Counted from the first letter of the stretch, positions 53,947-62,690 are shown. The stretch is DNA of 64,000 bases from Gloeobacter morelensis MG652769 (GCF_021018745.1 NZ_CP063845.1:2976001-3040000); one strand, 5' to 3'. Program-made: numbers and translations. Notes: generated from the letters alone by a model not told the origin.

Positions 53947-54645
53947 CTAGTGCACCAGGCCGGAGCGCAGGGCGAGTACCGCCGCCTGGGTGCGGTCGTC
54001 GGCGCACAGCTTGCTGAGGATGTTGCGCACGTGGGTCTTGACGGTGCCCACAGTGATGTACAGCTGCTGGGCGATCCCTTCGTTGGAATGACCCTGCACG
54101 ATCAGCTGCAGCACTTCCAGTTCGCGCTCGGTGAGGGGCGAAGCTTCGAGAATCTGGGCAAGCTCAGGATCGGCCGCCTGGATCACCGTCTGGCGGGTGC
54201 CGGGAGCGGCGTGAACCGAGCGCGAGCGCACTTCGTTGAGGACAATACCCGCCACCGCCGGATCGATAAAGCTGGTGCCCTCGTGGGTCGTCTCTACAAC
54301 CTGGAGCAAATCTTTGGAGGCGATGTCCTTCATGCAGTAAGAATCGGCACCCGAGGCGAAGGCGGCAAGCACCGTCTGGGAATCGTCGCGCATCGTGAGG
54401 ATGAGCACCAGAATCTCGGGGTGCTCGCTCTTGACGCGCCGGGTCACCTCGATGCCGTCGATCCCCGGCAGCCCCACATCGACAATCGCCAGGTCCGGTT
54501 TCGTCTGCTCGATGAGCTTGAGCCCCGCTTCGCCGTTGGACGCATCTCCAAGGAGCTTGATGTGGTCGGACTGGCTGAGGGCCATGCGCAGACCGGCACG
54601 AGTGAGATCGTGGTCTTCAACGAGTATGACGCGAATCGGGTCCAT
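53947..54645 (-). CDS. NarL/FixJ-family response regulator
   Basis: The 232-residue regulator has a receiver domain (VILVEDHDLTRAGLRMALSQ; phosphoacceptor Asp in LAIVDVGLPGIDGIEVTRR; Lys in SYCMKDIASKDLLQ). The LuxR-type HTH follows (SPLTERELEVLQLIVQGHSN, then IAQQLYITVGTVKTHVRNIL). A Gly-Tyr-like linker region lies at 140-165. MDPIRVILVEDHDLTR resembles conserved cyanobacterial NarL-type regulators such as Rre1. No histidine kinase is encoded next to it. Confidence 0.92.
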   Translation of the reverse strand: MDPIRVILVEDHDLTRAGLRMALSQSDHIKLLGDASNGEAGLKLIEQTKPDLAIVDVGLPGIDGIEVTRRVKSEHPEILVLILTMRDDSQTVLAAFASGADSYCMKDIASKDLLQVVETTHEGTSFIDPAVAGIVLNEVRSRSVHAAPGTRQTVIQAADPELAQILEASPLTERELEVLQLIVQGHSNEGIAQQLYITVGTVKTHVRNILSKLCADDRTQAAVLALRSGLVH

Positions 54646-54766
54646 GTCGATGCCTCAGCCTTTGGATTGGTGTCTTGACTCTCAAGTACATCACGCCGAT
54701 GGCAAACAAGTCGTCTGCCGCAGGACAGAGCGTATAATTGATATACTTGTCTTGATTTCAGGGCGT

Positions 54767-56125
54767 TCAACGCACCAACCAGAAGCTCTCCTGGCGCCTG
54801 AAGGCCCAGCGCGGTATCCCATCAGCGCCGATCACCATGTCCTCCTCCTGGGCCATGCGCACCTTCTGGCCGCCCCACTCGGCCACCGGCACGGTCGCCT
54901 GCAGTTCGATGGAGAACCACTGGTTGGGGATCACGGCGTGGTCGCCCCGGCCGGGTACCCCTTCCTGGCGATCCCACAGGCCGATGAGTGGACCGGCGCC
55001 GTGGCCGTGCAGACCGATGGGGTGGGAATAAATGGTGCCGTCGATATTTTCGGCGCGCATGCGCTGCTGGGATGCTTTGAGAATTGCGTTGCCGGTGCGG
55101 CCCGGGCGGGTCTCCTCCAGAACGATGTCCTGCAGGCGATTGGAGCGAGTGAGGGCGGCTTTTAGCCCTGCGGGCGCCTCGCTCTCGCCGTCCTTGAGCA
55201 CGTAAGCCAGATGCTGGGTGTCCGTCTGCAGCCGCAGCGCTACGATGCCGGTGTCGCAGTGGAGTACGTCACCTTTTTGAATGACCGGGTCTTCGCCCAA
55301 CCGCTCCTCGGTGAACCCCTGGCGCTGCAGGTCGACAGAGGGCTGGAACCAGGCTGCCAAACCCCGTTCGGCGATAAACTGGCGCATCCACCAGACCACG
55401 TCGCTGGTGCGCGTCACCCCCGGGGTGATCACCTGGTTGGAAAAGGCGGTCGAGATCATTTGCCAGGTGAGTTCATTGAGCTTGCGGTAGAACGCTTCTT
55501 CTTGCGGCAAACGTGCGGCGATCAAATCGACCGCCAGGCCCTCCGCGCGGCGAAAGCGCTGGGTCCACTCGGGGCCGAGTGCTTCGCTCATCCCTTCGTA
55601 CTCGCCTGCACTGAGGCCGTCGGCAAAGGCGAACGTGCGCGAGACGTTGATGGCGATCGTTCGGGGCCGGCGCTCCTCGATCACCTCTTTGAGCATCTGC
55701 CACTGCTCGTCGCCCCACAGCTCCGCCTGGCGCCCCCCCACCGCCGCTTCCACCTTGCGCTCGGAGCGCCGGGCGGTGTAGACCCCACCCTGGGAACCGC
55801 CGCCCAAGGCCAGCATCTCGACGCCTTGGTCCGCGCCGCGATCAAAAAAGACGTAGATCGTCCGGCGGCGGGCCGAGAACGTCGTCGGGGCCACCAGGGC
55901 GCTGAAGACCGGGTCTTCGTTGTACTCGCGCATCGGGATGACCCACATCTGGGCGCCATAGCGGCGCATCAAGGGCGGCAGAACCGTTTCCATCCGTGTT
56001 TTGAGCCACTGCTGCTGCACTTCGGCCTGCTCGCGCAGGGTGCCGAAGGGCCGCAAAGAAGCGTCGGCCCGCACCGGGGAGGCCGCAGCCAGCACCAGCA
56101 AACCCGCCAGGATCGCTCGTTTCAT
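54767..56125 (-). CDS. Exported M24-family (creatinase/Xaa-Pro peptidase-like) protein
   Basis: The 452-residue protein has a signal peptide (AILAGLLVLAAASPVRA) and a creatinase N-domain. The M24 pita-bread domain includes the metal residues D...D in LHCDTGIVALRLQTDTQHLA, His in HPIGLHGHGAGPLIGLWD, Glu in FSIELQATVPVAEWGGQ and Glu in RMAQEEDMVI. All five positions are kept, so activity is plausible. Export is unusual for aminopeptidase P-type enzymes. The substrate is unknown. Confidence 0.88.
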   Translation of the reverse strand: MKRAILAGLLVLAAASPVRADASLRPFGTLREQAEVQQQWLKTRMETVLPPLMRRYGAQMWVIPMREYNEDPVFSALVAPTTFSARRRTIYVFFDRGADQGVEMLALGGGSQGGVYTARRSERKVEAAVGGRQAELWGDEQWQMLKEVIEERRPRTIAINVSRTFAFADGLSAGEYEGMSEALGPEWTQRFRRAEGLAVDLIAARLPQEEAFYRKLNELTWQMISTAFSNQVITPGVTRTSDVVWWMRQFIAERGLAAWFQPSVDLQRQGFTEERLGEDPVIQKGDVLHCDTGIVALRLQTDTQHLAYVLKDGESEAPAGLKAALTRSNRLQDIVLEETRPGRTGNAILKASQQRMRAENIDGTIYSHPIGLHGHGAGPLIGLWDRQEGVPGRGDHAVIPNQWFSIELQATVPVAEWGGQKVRMAQEEDMVIGADGIPRWAFRRQESFWLVR

Positions 56126-56287
56126 CGTTTGCTACCGGGGTGTGTCGACAAACACACGCAGTATAGCGGCCCGACCAAGGGGGAGCCATTGCCCGCCACC
56201 CATCGTGGCACCGTTTCCGGCTGCCGCCGCCCTTGGGGTGCTGGCGTCGAGTAGGGTTGTCTTGCAAGCCGGAGGTCCACACCCGTC

Positions 56288-56767
56288 ATGAGCAACATCG
56301 CGGTGAAACTGCTTGGCCCGGGCGACGAGGGCGTGCTGGAGCGCGTGGCGCCGGAGGTGTTCGACGGCCCGGTCGACCCGGTGCTCGCCCGCGCCTTCCT
56401 GGCCGAGCCGGGGCACTACATCGCCGTCGCGGTGGAGGGGGGCACCGTGGTGGGCTTCGCCTCCGGCGTCCGCCACCTCCACCCGGACAAGCCCTGGGCC
56501 TTATGGGTCAACGAGGTGGGTGTCTCGCCGGACTGGCAGGGCCGCGGTATCGGCAAGGCCGTGCTGCGCCGCTTGCTGGCGGCGGCGGCGGCGGCGGGCT
56601 GCACCGAAGCCTGGGTCGGCACGGAGGCGGACAACGCCCCGGCCCAGGGCCTCTACCGCGCGGTTGGCGGGGCGTTGGACTCAGAGGCGTTTGTGACCTT
56701 CTCCTTCTCGCTGGGCTGCGAATCGGCGCCCACCCGCGCTGAAAATCCGAGTGTCGATTGCCCCTAG
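56288..56767 (+). CDS. GNAT N-acetyltransferase (aminoglycoside-acetyltransferase-like)
   Basis: The 159-residue protein has the GNAT core: YIAVAVEGGTVVGFASGVRH, motif A VNEVGVSPDWQGRGIGKAVL and motif B GLYRAVGG. Pattern DKPWALWVNEVGV resembles the AAC(3)-I/AAC(6') clusters, but the substrate cannot be assigned. The C-terminus is hydrophilic. Confidence 0.88.
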   Translation: MSNIAVKLLGPGDEGVLERVAPEVFDGPVDPVLARAFLAEPGHYIAVAVEGGTVVGFASGVRHLHPDKPWALWVNEVGVSPDWQGRGIGKAVLRRLLAAAAAAGCTEAWVGTEADNAPAQGLYRAVGGALDSEAFVTFSFSLGCESAPTRAENPSVDCP

Positions 56768-56841
56768 TCCATCGCGGCGATCTTCCGGAGGTCGGCCTGC
56801 GGGGCGACTAGGATATTCGGGAAGTCACCTGCTCGATACGC

Positions 56842-57210
56842 ATGTCTGCAGTGAACGATTGGATGATGTTGTGCACGACCCTGGCCACCGCGCTGTCCCT
56901 TGGCGCCTGCGGCGCTCCCGAGTACCAACCCAACACCCGCACCCTCCCCATCAGCAAAGCCGAGTACGGCGAGCGCTGGCCCCTGGCGGTGCAATCGGGC
57001 GAACTCGACTGCCCGTTGCCCGGGGCGGTGGTGCTCAAGGCCGACGGCAAGACCTACGCCCTCAACGGCACCGCCGAATCGACCGCCAAGTACCAGTTGG
57101 TGGACGGAATATTGACTGCCAACCCATCCGGGGGCAAGGTCGATTCCCAGACCAAAATTGCCCTGCTGCAGCCGCTGGTGGACGCCGGATTGCAGCTGTG
57201 TACCGACTAA
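56842..57210 (+). CDS. Lipoprotein, DUF2511/YebY-like
   Basis: The 122-residue protein has an N-terminal signal with a lipobox LSLGAC near residue 23. The mature part has RWPLAVQSGELDCPLPGAVV, then KADGKTYALNGTAESTAKYQ. This matches DUF2511 (WPL.V..G.L.C, dGk.YALNGTA). Function unknown; probably periplasmic and membrane-anchored. The thioesterase begins 15 bp downstream. Confidence 0.85.
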   Translation: MSAVNDWMMLCTTLATALSLGACGAPEYQPNTRTLPISKAEYGERWPLAVQSGELDCPLPGAVVLKADGKTYALNGTAESTAKYQLVDGILTANPSGGKVDSQTKIALLQPLVDAGLQLCTD

Positions 57211-57225
57211 CCGCCGGGAGGCTCG

Positions 57226-57624
57226 ATGATGTTTGAAGATGTCGTCATCGCCCTGCCGGTGCGGCCGAACGATCTGGACAGCTTCGGCCATGTCAACTAC
57301 GCCACGGTGCTGGAGTACATGGAAGCGGGGCGCTGGGCGTGGCTGTCGCACCACCACAAGATGGAGCAGGCGAGCAGCGTGCTTCCGGTGGTCTCGCGCC
57401 TCGAAATCGCCTACCACCGCGAGATCCGCATGGAGCAGGTGCAGGTGAACACCCACCTGGAGCCGGGGGAAGAGTCGCCCTACTATGTGTTTTTCAAGCA
57501 GACGGTGGGCGTGGTGCGCGAAGGCAGGCCGATTACTGCCGTCGAAGCGCGCGTGCGCATGGTCTTCATGGACGCCGTCAAGCGCACCCTTACCACCAAG
57601 CAGGCGTTTCTGGAAAGCAAATAG
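57226..57624 (+). CDS. Acyl-CoA thioesterase, 4HBT hot-dog fold
   Basis: The 132-residue protein shows RPNDLDSFGHVNYATVLEYM and EAGRWAWLSHHH, the 4-hydroxybenzoyl-CoA thioesterase signature, where the Asp before the FGHVN box is the usual catalytic residue. VVSRLEIAYHREIRMEQVQV supports the hot-dog sheet. Relatives in cyanobacteria hydrolyse acyl-ACP or DHNA-CoA; the substrate is not known here. Confidence 0.88.
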   Translation: MMFEDVVIALPVRPNDLDSFGHVNYATVLEYMEAGRWAWLSHHHKMEQASSVLPVVSRLEIAYHREIRMEQVQVNTHLEPGEESPYYVFFKQTVGVVREGRPITAVEARVRMVFMDAVKRTLTTKQAFLESK

Positions 57625-57633
57625 TGCCTGAGG

Positions 57634-57783
57634 GTGATCCATTCTATTTGGGTGGATGGCAGCAGCCAGCAAAATGGTAAGCTCCAATCGCGCAACGTCG
57701 TCGATGAAGAATCCCTCGCCGAAGACGAAGATTTCGACGATCTCGTCGACGACGACGACACCGCCGCCGACGATGAGGAGTGA
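57634..57783 (+). CDS. Possible small acidic protein
   Basis: A GTG at 57634 (or 57652) opens a frame of 49 (or 43) residues: VIHSIWVDGSSQQNGKLQSR, then NVVDEESLAEDEDFDDLVDD and DDTAADDEE, then TGA. The strong acidic bias is protein-like and GAGG lies just before the first GTG. The product might be an RNA-polymerase-omega-like or histone-like acidic tail protein, but I recognise no family. It is too short to be certain. Confidence 0.4.
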   Translation: MIHSIWVDGSSQQNGKLQSRNVVDEESLAEDEDFDDLVDDDDTAADDEE

Positions 57784-57964
57784 TCTCAATTTCTATTGAG
57801 AAGCTTTAAAAGTCGCCCCGCGGCAAAATTTTGCCCCTAGCCTGAAAGAGCCCTCCCACGGCAGCATTCTCTCCTCAGGGCGCCGATTTATGGGGGGGTT
57901 TTTGCTGGGACTTCGTGGCATTCTGAAGGGTAAATGTTCATGGCGAACAACAGGAGGTATTGCG

Positions 57965-58441
57965 ATGACGGAGCCCCTCAGAGCCCGGATGCTGCTGTCC
58001 CACAACTTCGACACGTCCACCGCGGCGGTGGAAGCGCTCAGCCCTGCGCAATTTGCCCAGGTGTTCACCGAAGGGCTCGCCGCCTACCCGGATTTGCAGT
58101 GCCGGTGCCTGGAGGATAGCCCCCACTGGTTGGTGGAAATATATTTTCCGGTCGCCTTTACCCCGCGCCAGGTGGGCGAACTGTGCGGGCGCACCCTCGC
58201 CAAAAGCCGCGCAAACGAGCGCAAAGGCGAAGGCCGCCTGCCGGACACCTTGATACTGGGGGGTCTGAAGACCACACCGGCCCTGGGCAACGCCCCCTAC
58301 AGCCTGCGGCCGGGCGACTGGGGCGTCGATGTCGTCGAGACCGACGCGGCACAAGCCTTTTTGGCGGCCATCGGCTGGGAAGCCACTGCCGCCGGCCGCC
58401 CCCCGGATACCACCTTCAAATTCGAAATCCGGGGTGCCTGA
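57965..58441 (+). CDS. DUF2656-like cyanobacterial protein
   Basis: The ATG at 57965 has a near-perfect AGGAGGT ribosome site 7 bases upstream and gives 158 residues. MLLSHNFDTSTAAVEALSPA, FAQVFTEGLAAYPDLQCRCL and VEIYFPVAFTPRQVGELCGR follow the pattern of DUF2656. The protein is soluble, and its role is unknown to me. It stands alone, with a convergent gene downstream. Confidence 0.75.
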   Translation: MTEPLRARMLLSHNFDTSTAAVEALSPAQFAQVFTEGLAAYPDLQCRCLEDSPHWLVEIYFPVAFTPRQVGELCGRTLAKSRANERKGEGRLPDTLILGGLKTTPALGNAPYSLRPGDWGVDVVETDAAQAFLAAIGWEATAAGRPPDTTFKFEIRGA

Positions 58442-58545
58442 GCGGCGACGCCTCCCCAGAAAGCAACCTCGGCCGCAAGCGACACTAAACTTAGCCCAGT
58501 GCAGTCATTGCCCTCCGCCGGCCCGACGGTACCTTGAATGGTTCC

Positions 58546-59358
58546 TCAGCGGCGCTTGCGGTTCTGTTTGCGCGAGCGCTTGGCCATCTTGCGCCGTTGG
58601 TCCTGAGCGCGCTTAGCGCCTTTGGCGCTGCCACCCGCCTGCCCACCAAACCCAAAAATCGGGGGCAGCCAACCCCCAGGCGGTCGCTTGGGCGGTTTGA
58701 GGCCGAAGGCCACCTGCACATCGTCCCAATCGCCGATAAACATTTCATCGACGTTGCCGGTGGCAAAGGCGCCCTCGATCGCCGCCAGGGCTTCGAGGCC
58801 GTCCAACTCGATGAGACTGCCAATCAAAAAAGCATTCCACTCCGCATCGTTGGTTGCCGCTGCCGCCAGTTGGCTTGTCAGTTCTGCCACAACGGTCTCG
58901 CGCGCTTCGGGGTGTTTGCGGGCAATCAGCGTCAGGGCGGAGAGGGGACTGCCGCGCATGTCCGTCGAGAGATCGCGATTACTCACCATCGCCAGGGTGG
59001 CCGGCAGCGCCGGCATACCAATCTGCTGCAGTACCTGCGGAATTTCGATGCACACCCAGTCGTCATCCGTCAGCTGGCCCAATAGCCCGAGCAGCGGCTC
59101 GACGGCCGCCTCGGCACCCAGTTGGCCCAGGGTGCGCCAGGCGTGGACCGGTCCCCAAACTTGCGGGATGTCCGCTTCACTGGTGTGCAGCGCAACGTCG
59201 GTCGCCAGACGCGCCAGTTGCGGGATGTGCTCGGCTGTGAAGCCCATCGTCAGATAATCCGGCCATTCGAAGGCGGTGGCGTTGGCATCGCCCAGCTGCA
59301 ATAGCCCCTCTACCGGCGGCGGGTAGTCCGAAAATTCAACAGGTGCCGTATCGCTCAT
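58546..59358 (-). CDS. HEAT-like helical repeat protein with basic tail
   Basis: The 270-residue protein starts MSDTAPVEFSDYPPPVEGLL. Helical repeats follow (VWGPVHAWRTLGQLGAEAAV; LVPLLGLLGQL-type EPLLGLLGQLTDDDWVCIEI; EIPQVLQQIGMPALPATLAM; SPLSALTLIARKHPEARETV). The C-terminus is glycine- and lysine/arginine-rich (KRSRKQNRKRR), like a nucleic-acid-binding tail. It resembles the DUF1186/SEC-C-associated HEAT proteins. Longer frames upstream lack the pattern. Confidence 0.75.
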   Translation of the reverse strand: MSDTAPVEFSDYPPPVEGLLQLGDANATAFEWPDYLTMGFTAEHIPQLARLATDVALHTSEADIPQVWGPVHAWRTLGQLGAEAAVEPLLGLLGQLTDDDWVCIEIPQVLQQIGMPALPATLAMVSNRDLSTDMRGSPLSALTLIARKHPEARETVVAELTSQLAAAATNDAEWNAFLIGSLIELDGLEALAAIEGAFATGNVDEMFIGDWDDVQVAFGLKPPKRPPGGWLPPIFGFGGQAGGSAKGAKRAQDQRRKMAKRSRKQNRKRR

Positions 59359-59462
59359 CGGACGCGAGTGGGTCAATCTACTACTGTGCATTCTACAGGG
59401 GCGCAGGTAGAGACTCCTCGCGGAAGCGGAATGTTCTATGCCTGAGCGGTAGGCAGACAAGT

Positions 59463-59756
59463 TTAGGGCTCTCGAAGGACGCCAGGCCAGTCCTGCCTGC
59501 CGTGGACAACGGTGACAATCACCACCGACTCCTGCATCGGTCGGTAGACGATGACATAGGGAGTACGTGCCACCACCCACTCGCGCGTACCGCGCAGGCG
59601 ACCGACACGTCCGGATAGCGGGAAGCTCGCCATCTCGGCAATCACGGTTTCAATACGCCCGATCACCAATTGTGGCCACTCAGAGGAGACCTGGCCCGCC
59701 TCTTCCCGAATTAGGGTCAGCCGCTCGAGCGCTTCGAGCGTCCAGAGCACCTGCAT
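59463..59756 (-). CDS. ParE/RelE-family toxin
   Basis: The 97-residue protein has VLWTLEALERLTLIREEAGQ, SFPLSGRVGRLRGTREWVVA and TPYVIVYRPMQESVVIVTVV followed by HGRQDWP, the ParE-type core. Its start ATG shares one base with the antitoxin stop (TGATG). ParE toxins inhibit gyrase; whether this one does is untested. Confidence 0.9.
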   Translation of the reverse strand: MQVLWTLEALERLTLIREEAGQVSSEWPQLVIGRIETVIAEMASFPLSGRVGRLRGTREWVVARTPYVIVYRPMQESVVIVTVVHGRQDWPGVLREP

Positions 59757-60016
59757 CAGGTCGGCTTGAAGGCGTCGAAAGCAGCCTTGACCTGCTCGTC
59801 GCTCGCCAGTTCTCCACGGCGCGCCTGGTCGAGTCCTCGGGCAATCGAGCGCAAATCCGACAACTCGCGCGCCAGATACTCCTCGATCGCCGCGTTGATT
59901 ACCCAGGAGCGGTCGCGCTCGATGAGCTTTGCCACCTCGTCCAGACTGTCGCGCACCTCGCGCTCGCAACGGAAACTGACCGTCACCATGTCCCTGTCGC
60001 TAACCGGTCGCGCCAC
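59756..60016 (-). CDS. Ribbon-helix-helix (CopG/ParD-type) antitoxin
   Basis: The 86-residue protein has DMVTVSFRCEREVRDSLDEV and KLIERDRSWVINAAIEEYLA, an RHH DNA-binding fold. The acidic C-terminal part would neutralise the toxin. The GTG at 60016 has GGAGG 6-8 bases upstream; an ATG nine codons later is possible. The promoter palindrome at 60040-60054 lies just upstream. Confidence 0.9.
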   Translation of the reverse strand: MARPVSDRDMVTVSFRCEREVRDSLDEVAKLIERDRSWVINAAIEEYLARELSDLRSIARGLDQARRGELASDEQVKAAFDAFKPT

Positions 60017-60039
60017 CTTGAAACCTCCACGGGTTTTCG

Positions 60040-60054
60040 TATTATAAGATAATA
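60040..60054 (-). promoter_or_regulatory. Promoter -10 and palindromic operator of the parD/parE-type module
   Basis: TATTAT AAG ATAATA forms a perfect 6-base-arm palindrome 24 bp before the GTG. On the minus strand it contains TATAAT (60046-60041), so the RHH antitoxin probably represses its own promoter here. No good -35 was found. Confidence 0.6.
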
Positions 60055-60076
60055 TGCCTGGTTATGGCAGCCATCT

Positions 60077-60106
60077 GTCCGGTTGGTTTCTCCCGCAAAA
60101 CCGGAC
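60077..60106. repeat. Inverted repeat with 8-base perfect arms
   Basis: GTCCGGTT and AACCGGAC flank a 14-base spacer upstream of the toxin-antitoxin promoter. It may be an additional operator or a hairpin in an RNA. Confidence 0.45.
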
Positions 60107-60176
60107 TAACGGAACACCGGAAAATTTGATGCCTGAAGATAATTCCGATAGCGCCGCCCGCGGGCCGCTATATTAG

Positions 60177-61612
60177 TTTTACAGTTGTAGATCGGCTGCA
60201 AGCCTTGCGGCATAACGCTTCCAATGGTAGTAATGAGCAACGGTTTGATGCCATCTACGCCACTTGGACCAGTGTAAGCTATGCTCGACGCAGGGCAGTG
60301 CCTGCCAAACCAAATGCCACAACAACTTGCGCATTTCTGGCAGGCTCACAGGTAACAAAGGCCACGCTTGTTCTTGAACTCGGACAAACTGTTTGACCTC
60401 AGAGGTTCCCCCTTTTTTTCTTCTATCGCTTGGGAGCGGAGCACTGCCAAAAATGCATGAGCCAACAGGGACAAGGTGATGTGTCGATACCAACCGTGCC
60501 AAGAGCGCACTTCATATTGGTCGAGCCCTATCTCCTCTTTCGCAGTTTTAAAACACTGCTCAATGTTCCAGCGCAAGCCAGCAATCCGCACAATTTCTTC
60601 TGCTTGTGTTTGTGCTCTTGCATGCACTAAATAATAAGCATATTCGTCAGGATTGCTGATGCTACGACGGATAAGCAAGCCCTTTTGCCATTCACTCCCA
60701 TCAATATGAGAGTAGGTCATATACGCCCAGTCATACAGCCGTTCTCCCTTGCTACCACTGCCAGCACTCAGACGACGCCAAACCGCTGGAGGCAAGCAGG
60801 TTGCGATATCATCGACCCGTTGCTGTTCTCCTTCCAGCCACAATCTCTGTTGAGCAGTCACGGCTAAGACATAGGATTTTCCCTGGCTTTTGAGAAACTT
60901 TCGAAACTGGTAATCCCCACCGTAGACGGCATCTGCCGTCACCCACTCAAACGGCACCTCTGCTTCGATAGCGCGGGCAAGCATCGTGCGGGCCAGTTGA
61001 ATTTTGGTCTGGAACTTGATCTCTTCTGGTACGGATGTTTGTCGTCGCTGCTCTGCATCATCGACCCAGGCTTTTGGCAGATAAAGTTCGCGGTCAATGA
61101 AGGCAGTTCCTTTGGAACTAGCGTAAATCAGGAAAACGCCAATCTGGCAATTTTCAATTCTGCCCGCAGTTCCAGAGTACTGCCGTTGCACCCCAACCGA
61201 TTTTTGCCCTTGCTTGAGAAACCCTGTTTCATCGACAACTAATACACCTGGCTGCTCGGCCAGATGTTCGGTCACATATTCTCTGAGGTCATCGCGCAAT
61301 TGCTCCGCTTCCCACTGCGCCCGGCCTAACAGGTGCTGAAAAGCATAAGGGTCTTGCTCTCCTGCTTGTTCAGCCAGTTGCCAACTGTTTTTTCGTTCAA
61401 TGGGGGCGAGCAAGCCTTTCAGATAGGCGAGGGCGCGTTGACGGGCTTCCAAACGTGCAAAACGCGGAGCAATCCGTTCCCCCAGTTTCTGCAATTGTGC
61501 AGCCCAAGCAGAAACCTCCTGAACTGCAGAGTTTTGCGTTTCAAGTTGCTTGGTCATAACGCAGTTTCTTGTGGCAACTATGTTATAGCCCAATTTATAT
61601 ACAACTGTAAAA
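60177..61612 (-). mobile_element. IS701-family-type (IS4 superfamily) insertion sequence
   Basis: Both ends carry TTTTACAGTTGTA (60177-60189 and, inverted, 61600-61612). Neither side shows a clear duplicate of equal sequence. One transposase gene on the minus strand fills the element, split near its 3' end. It cuts into a tyrosine-recombinase gene on the right. Confidence 0.85.
60346..61557 (-). CDS. IS701-type transposase, C-terminus in the -1 frame
   Basis: The 403-residue frame starts MTKQLETQNSAVQEVSAWAA and shows VDETGFLKQGQKSVGVQRQY (catalytic Asp), VTADAVYGGDYQFRKFLKSQ (second Asp) and RWNIEQCFKTAKEEIGLDQY (Glu), the DDE of the IS4/IS701 group. At GAA AAA AAG (complement of 60413-60421) it runs on into SNSLSEFKNKRGLCYL. 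The -1 frame from the same point gives KKGGTSEVKQFVRVQEQAWP, then LPEMRKLLWHLVWQ..., down to about 60182, the family C-terminus. So the full protein needs a -1 shift on A AAA AAG, or the gene carries a one-base deletion. Confidence 0.88.
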   Translation of the reverse strand: MTKQLETQNSAVQEVSAWAAQLQKLGERIAPRFARLEARQRALAYLKGLLAPIERKNSWQLAEQAGEQDPYAFQHLLGRAQWEAEQLRDDLREYVTEHLAEQPGVLVVDETGFLKQGQKSVGVQRQYSGTAGRIENCQIGVFLIYASSKGTAFIDRELYLPKAWVDDAEQRRQTSVPEEIKFQTKIQLARTMLARAIEAEVPFEWVTADAVYGGDYQFRKFLKSQGKSYVLAVTAQQRLWLEGEQQRVDDIATCLPPAVWRRLSAGSGSKGERLYDWAYMTYSHIDGSEWQKGLLIRRSISNPDEYAYYLVHARAQTQAEEIVRIAGLRWNIEQCFKTAKEEIGLDQYEVRSWHGWYRHITLSLLAHAFLAVLRSQAIEEKKGEPLRSNSLSEFKNKRGLCYL

Positions 61613-61616
61613 TCAG

Positions 61617-62102
61617 GTGTTTTTGCAAAACAGGCAAGTGCTTTTCTGCGAGCGTCCGCTTGGCGGCGACGCCGCGCCGATCCGGGTTGCTTCTTCCGGC
61701 ACGGCCTGCGGGTCGGAGAGCTGGTGGCGCTGCGCTGGAACCAGGTGGAGCTGGGCGGCGGACACCTCCACGTCAACCGCCTCAAGCGCGGCACCCCCTC
61801 GACCCACCCGTTGCGCGGCCTCAAGCTACGAGCGTTGCGCCGCAACCACCCCGACGCCGCCTATGTGTTCACGAGCGAGCGCAAAGGACCGCTTACCGCG
61901 ATGCCCGGGCGCCGTCACTGGCATCGGCTCTCCAGTGCATCCAGACATGACATGCTGCGCCATGCCACCGGCTACTACCTGGCGGGCAAGGGCCCAGGAC
62001 ACCCGACCCATCCAGGCGTACCTCGGCCACAAGAACATCGTGCACACCGTCCGCTACACCGAAGTTGCCCCCGGCCGCTTCAAGGATTTCTGGCGAGACT
62101 GA
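61617..62102 (+). pseudogene. Degraded tyrosine recombinase (phage-type integrase) C-terminus
   Basis: The sequence keeps the active-site blocks in different frames: FRHGLRVGELVALRWNQVEL (first Arg), then RLKRGTPSTHPLRG, HDMLRHATGYYLA (HxxR), and IQAYLGHKNIVHTVRYTEVA, with the nucleophile Tyr in VRYTEVAPGRFKDFW. At least two frame changes (near 61915-61960 and 61985-62010) break it, and the N-terminal part is cut off by the IS701-type element. It is a dead remnant. Confidence 0.75.
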
Positions 62103-62190
62103 AGCTACAGGATTGCGAAGGCGACAATTGACAAATCGGAGCGATCCGGTGAGCAAACGCAGTTGTCAACGATCAACAGGAGAAAGCCCG

Positions 62191-62463
62191 ATGGAAGAAC
62201 GCATGGACCGAGCCGAGCAGCGCCTCGACCTGCACGGCGAGTTGATAGCCGAGCTGCGCACGGCCACCCTCACCAACACCCACAACATCGACCGGCTGAC
62301 GGAGATCAGCGAACGGTTCATCTCGGTGGCCACCGACACACTCGTCCGGCTGGACCAGGCCGTCGAGGAGCTGCGGGCCTCGAATCAGCGCCAGGAAGCG
62401 ATCAACGACTACCTCATCCGCCGCGAACGCGAACGGGGCGATGGTAATGGCTCGGCAAACTGA
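62191..62463 (+). CDS. Small coiled-coil protein of unknown function
   Basis: The ATG at 62191 has AGGAGA 8 bases upstream and gives 90 residues. MEERMDRAEQRLDLHGELIA, TNTHNIDRLTEISERFISVA and LVRLDQAVEELRASNQRQEA form one long charged coiled coil. I do not know its family. Confidence 0.65.
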   Translation: MEERMDRAEQRLDLHGELIAELRTATLTNTHNIDRLTEISERFISVATDTLVRLDQAVEELRASNQRQEAINDYLIRRERERGDGNGSAN

Positions 62464-62690
62464 ATCGAGGCTGCCGGTGGCCCCGCGACTTCGGTACTTT
62501 GACGGCCCAGAAGCGGCACCGTCATCTCCAAATTCCCAGATTGCCTTCGTACACCTACCATACGGTACGGCCGGGCTTGAAGAGCATGACATTCATTCGG
62601 ACCGTGACAGAGCCCTAGACATTCTGTCTCCTTGGACAATCGGCAACAGTCGCAATACGATCGGCGTACAAAATCGCGGGAGATTCGTGC

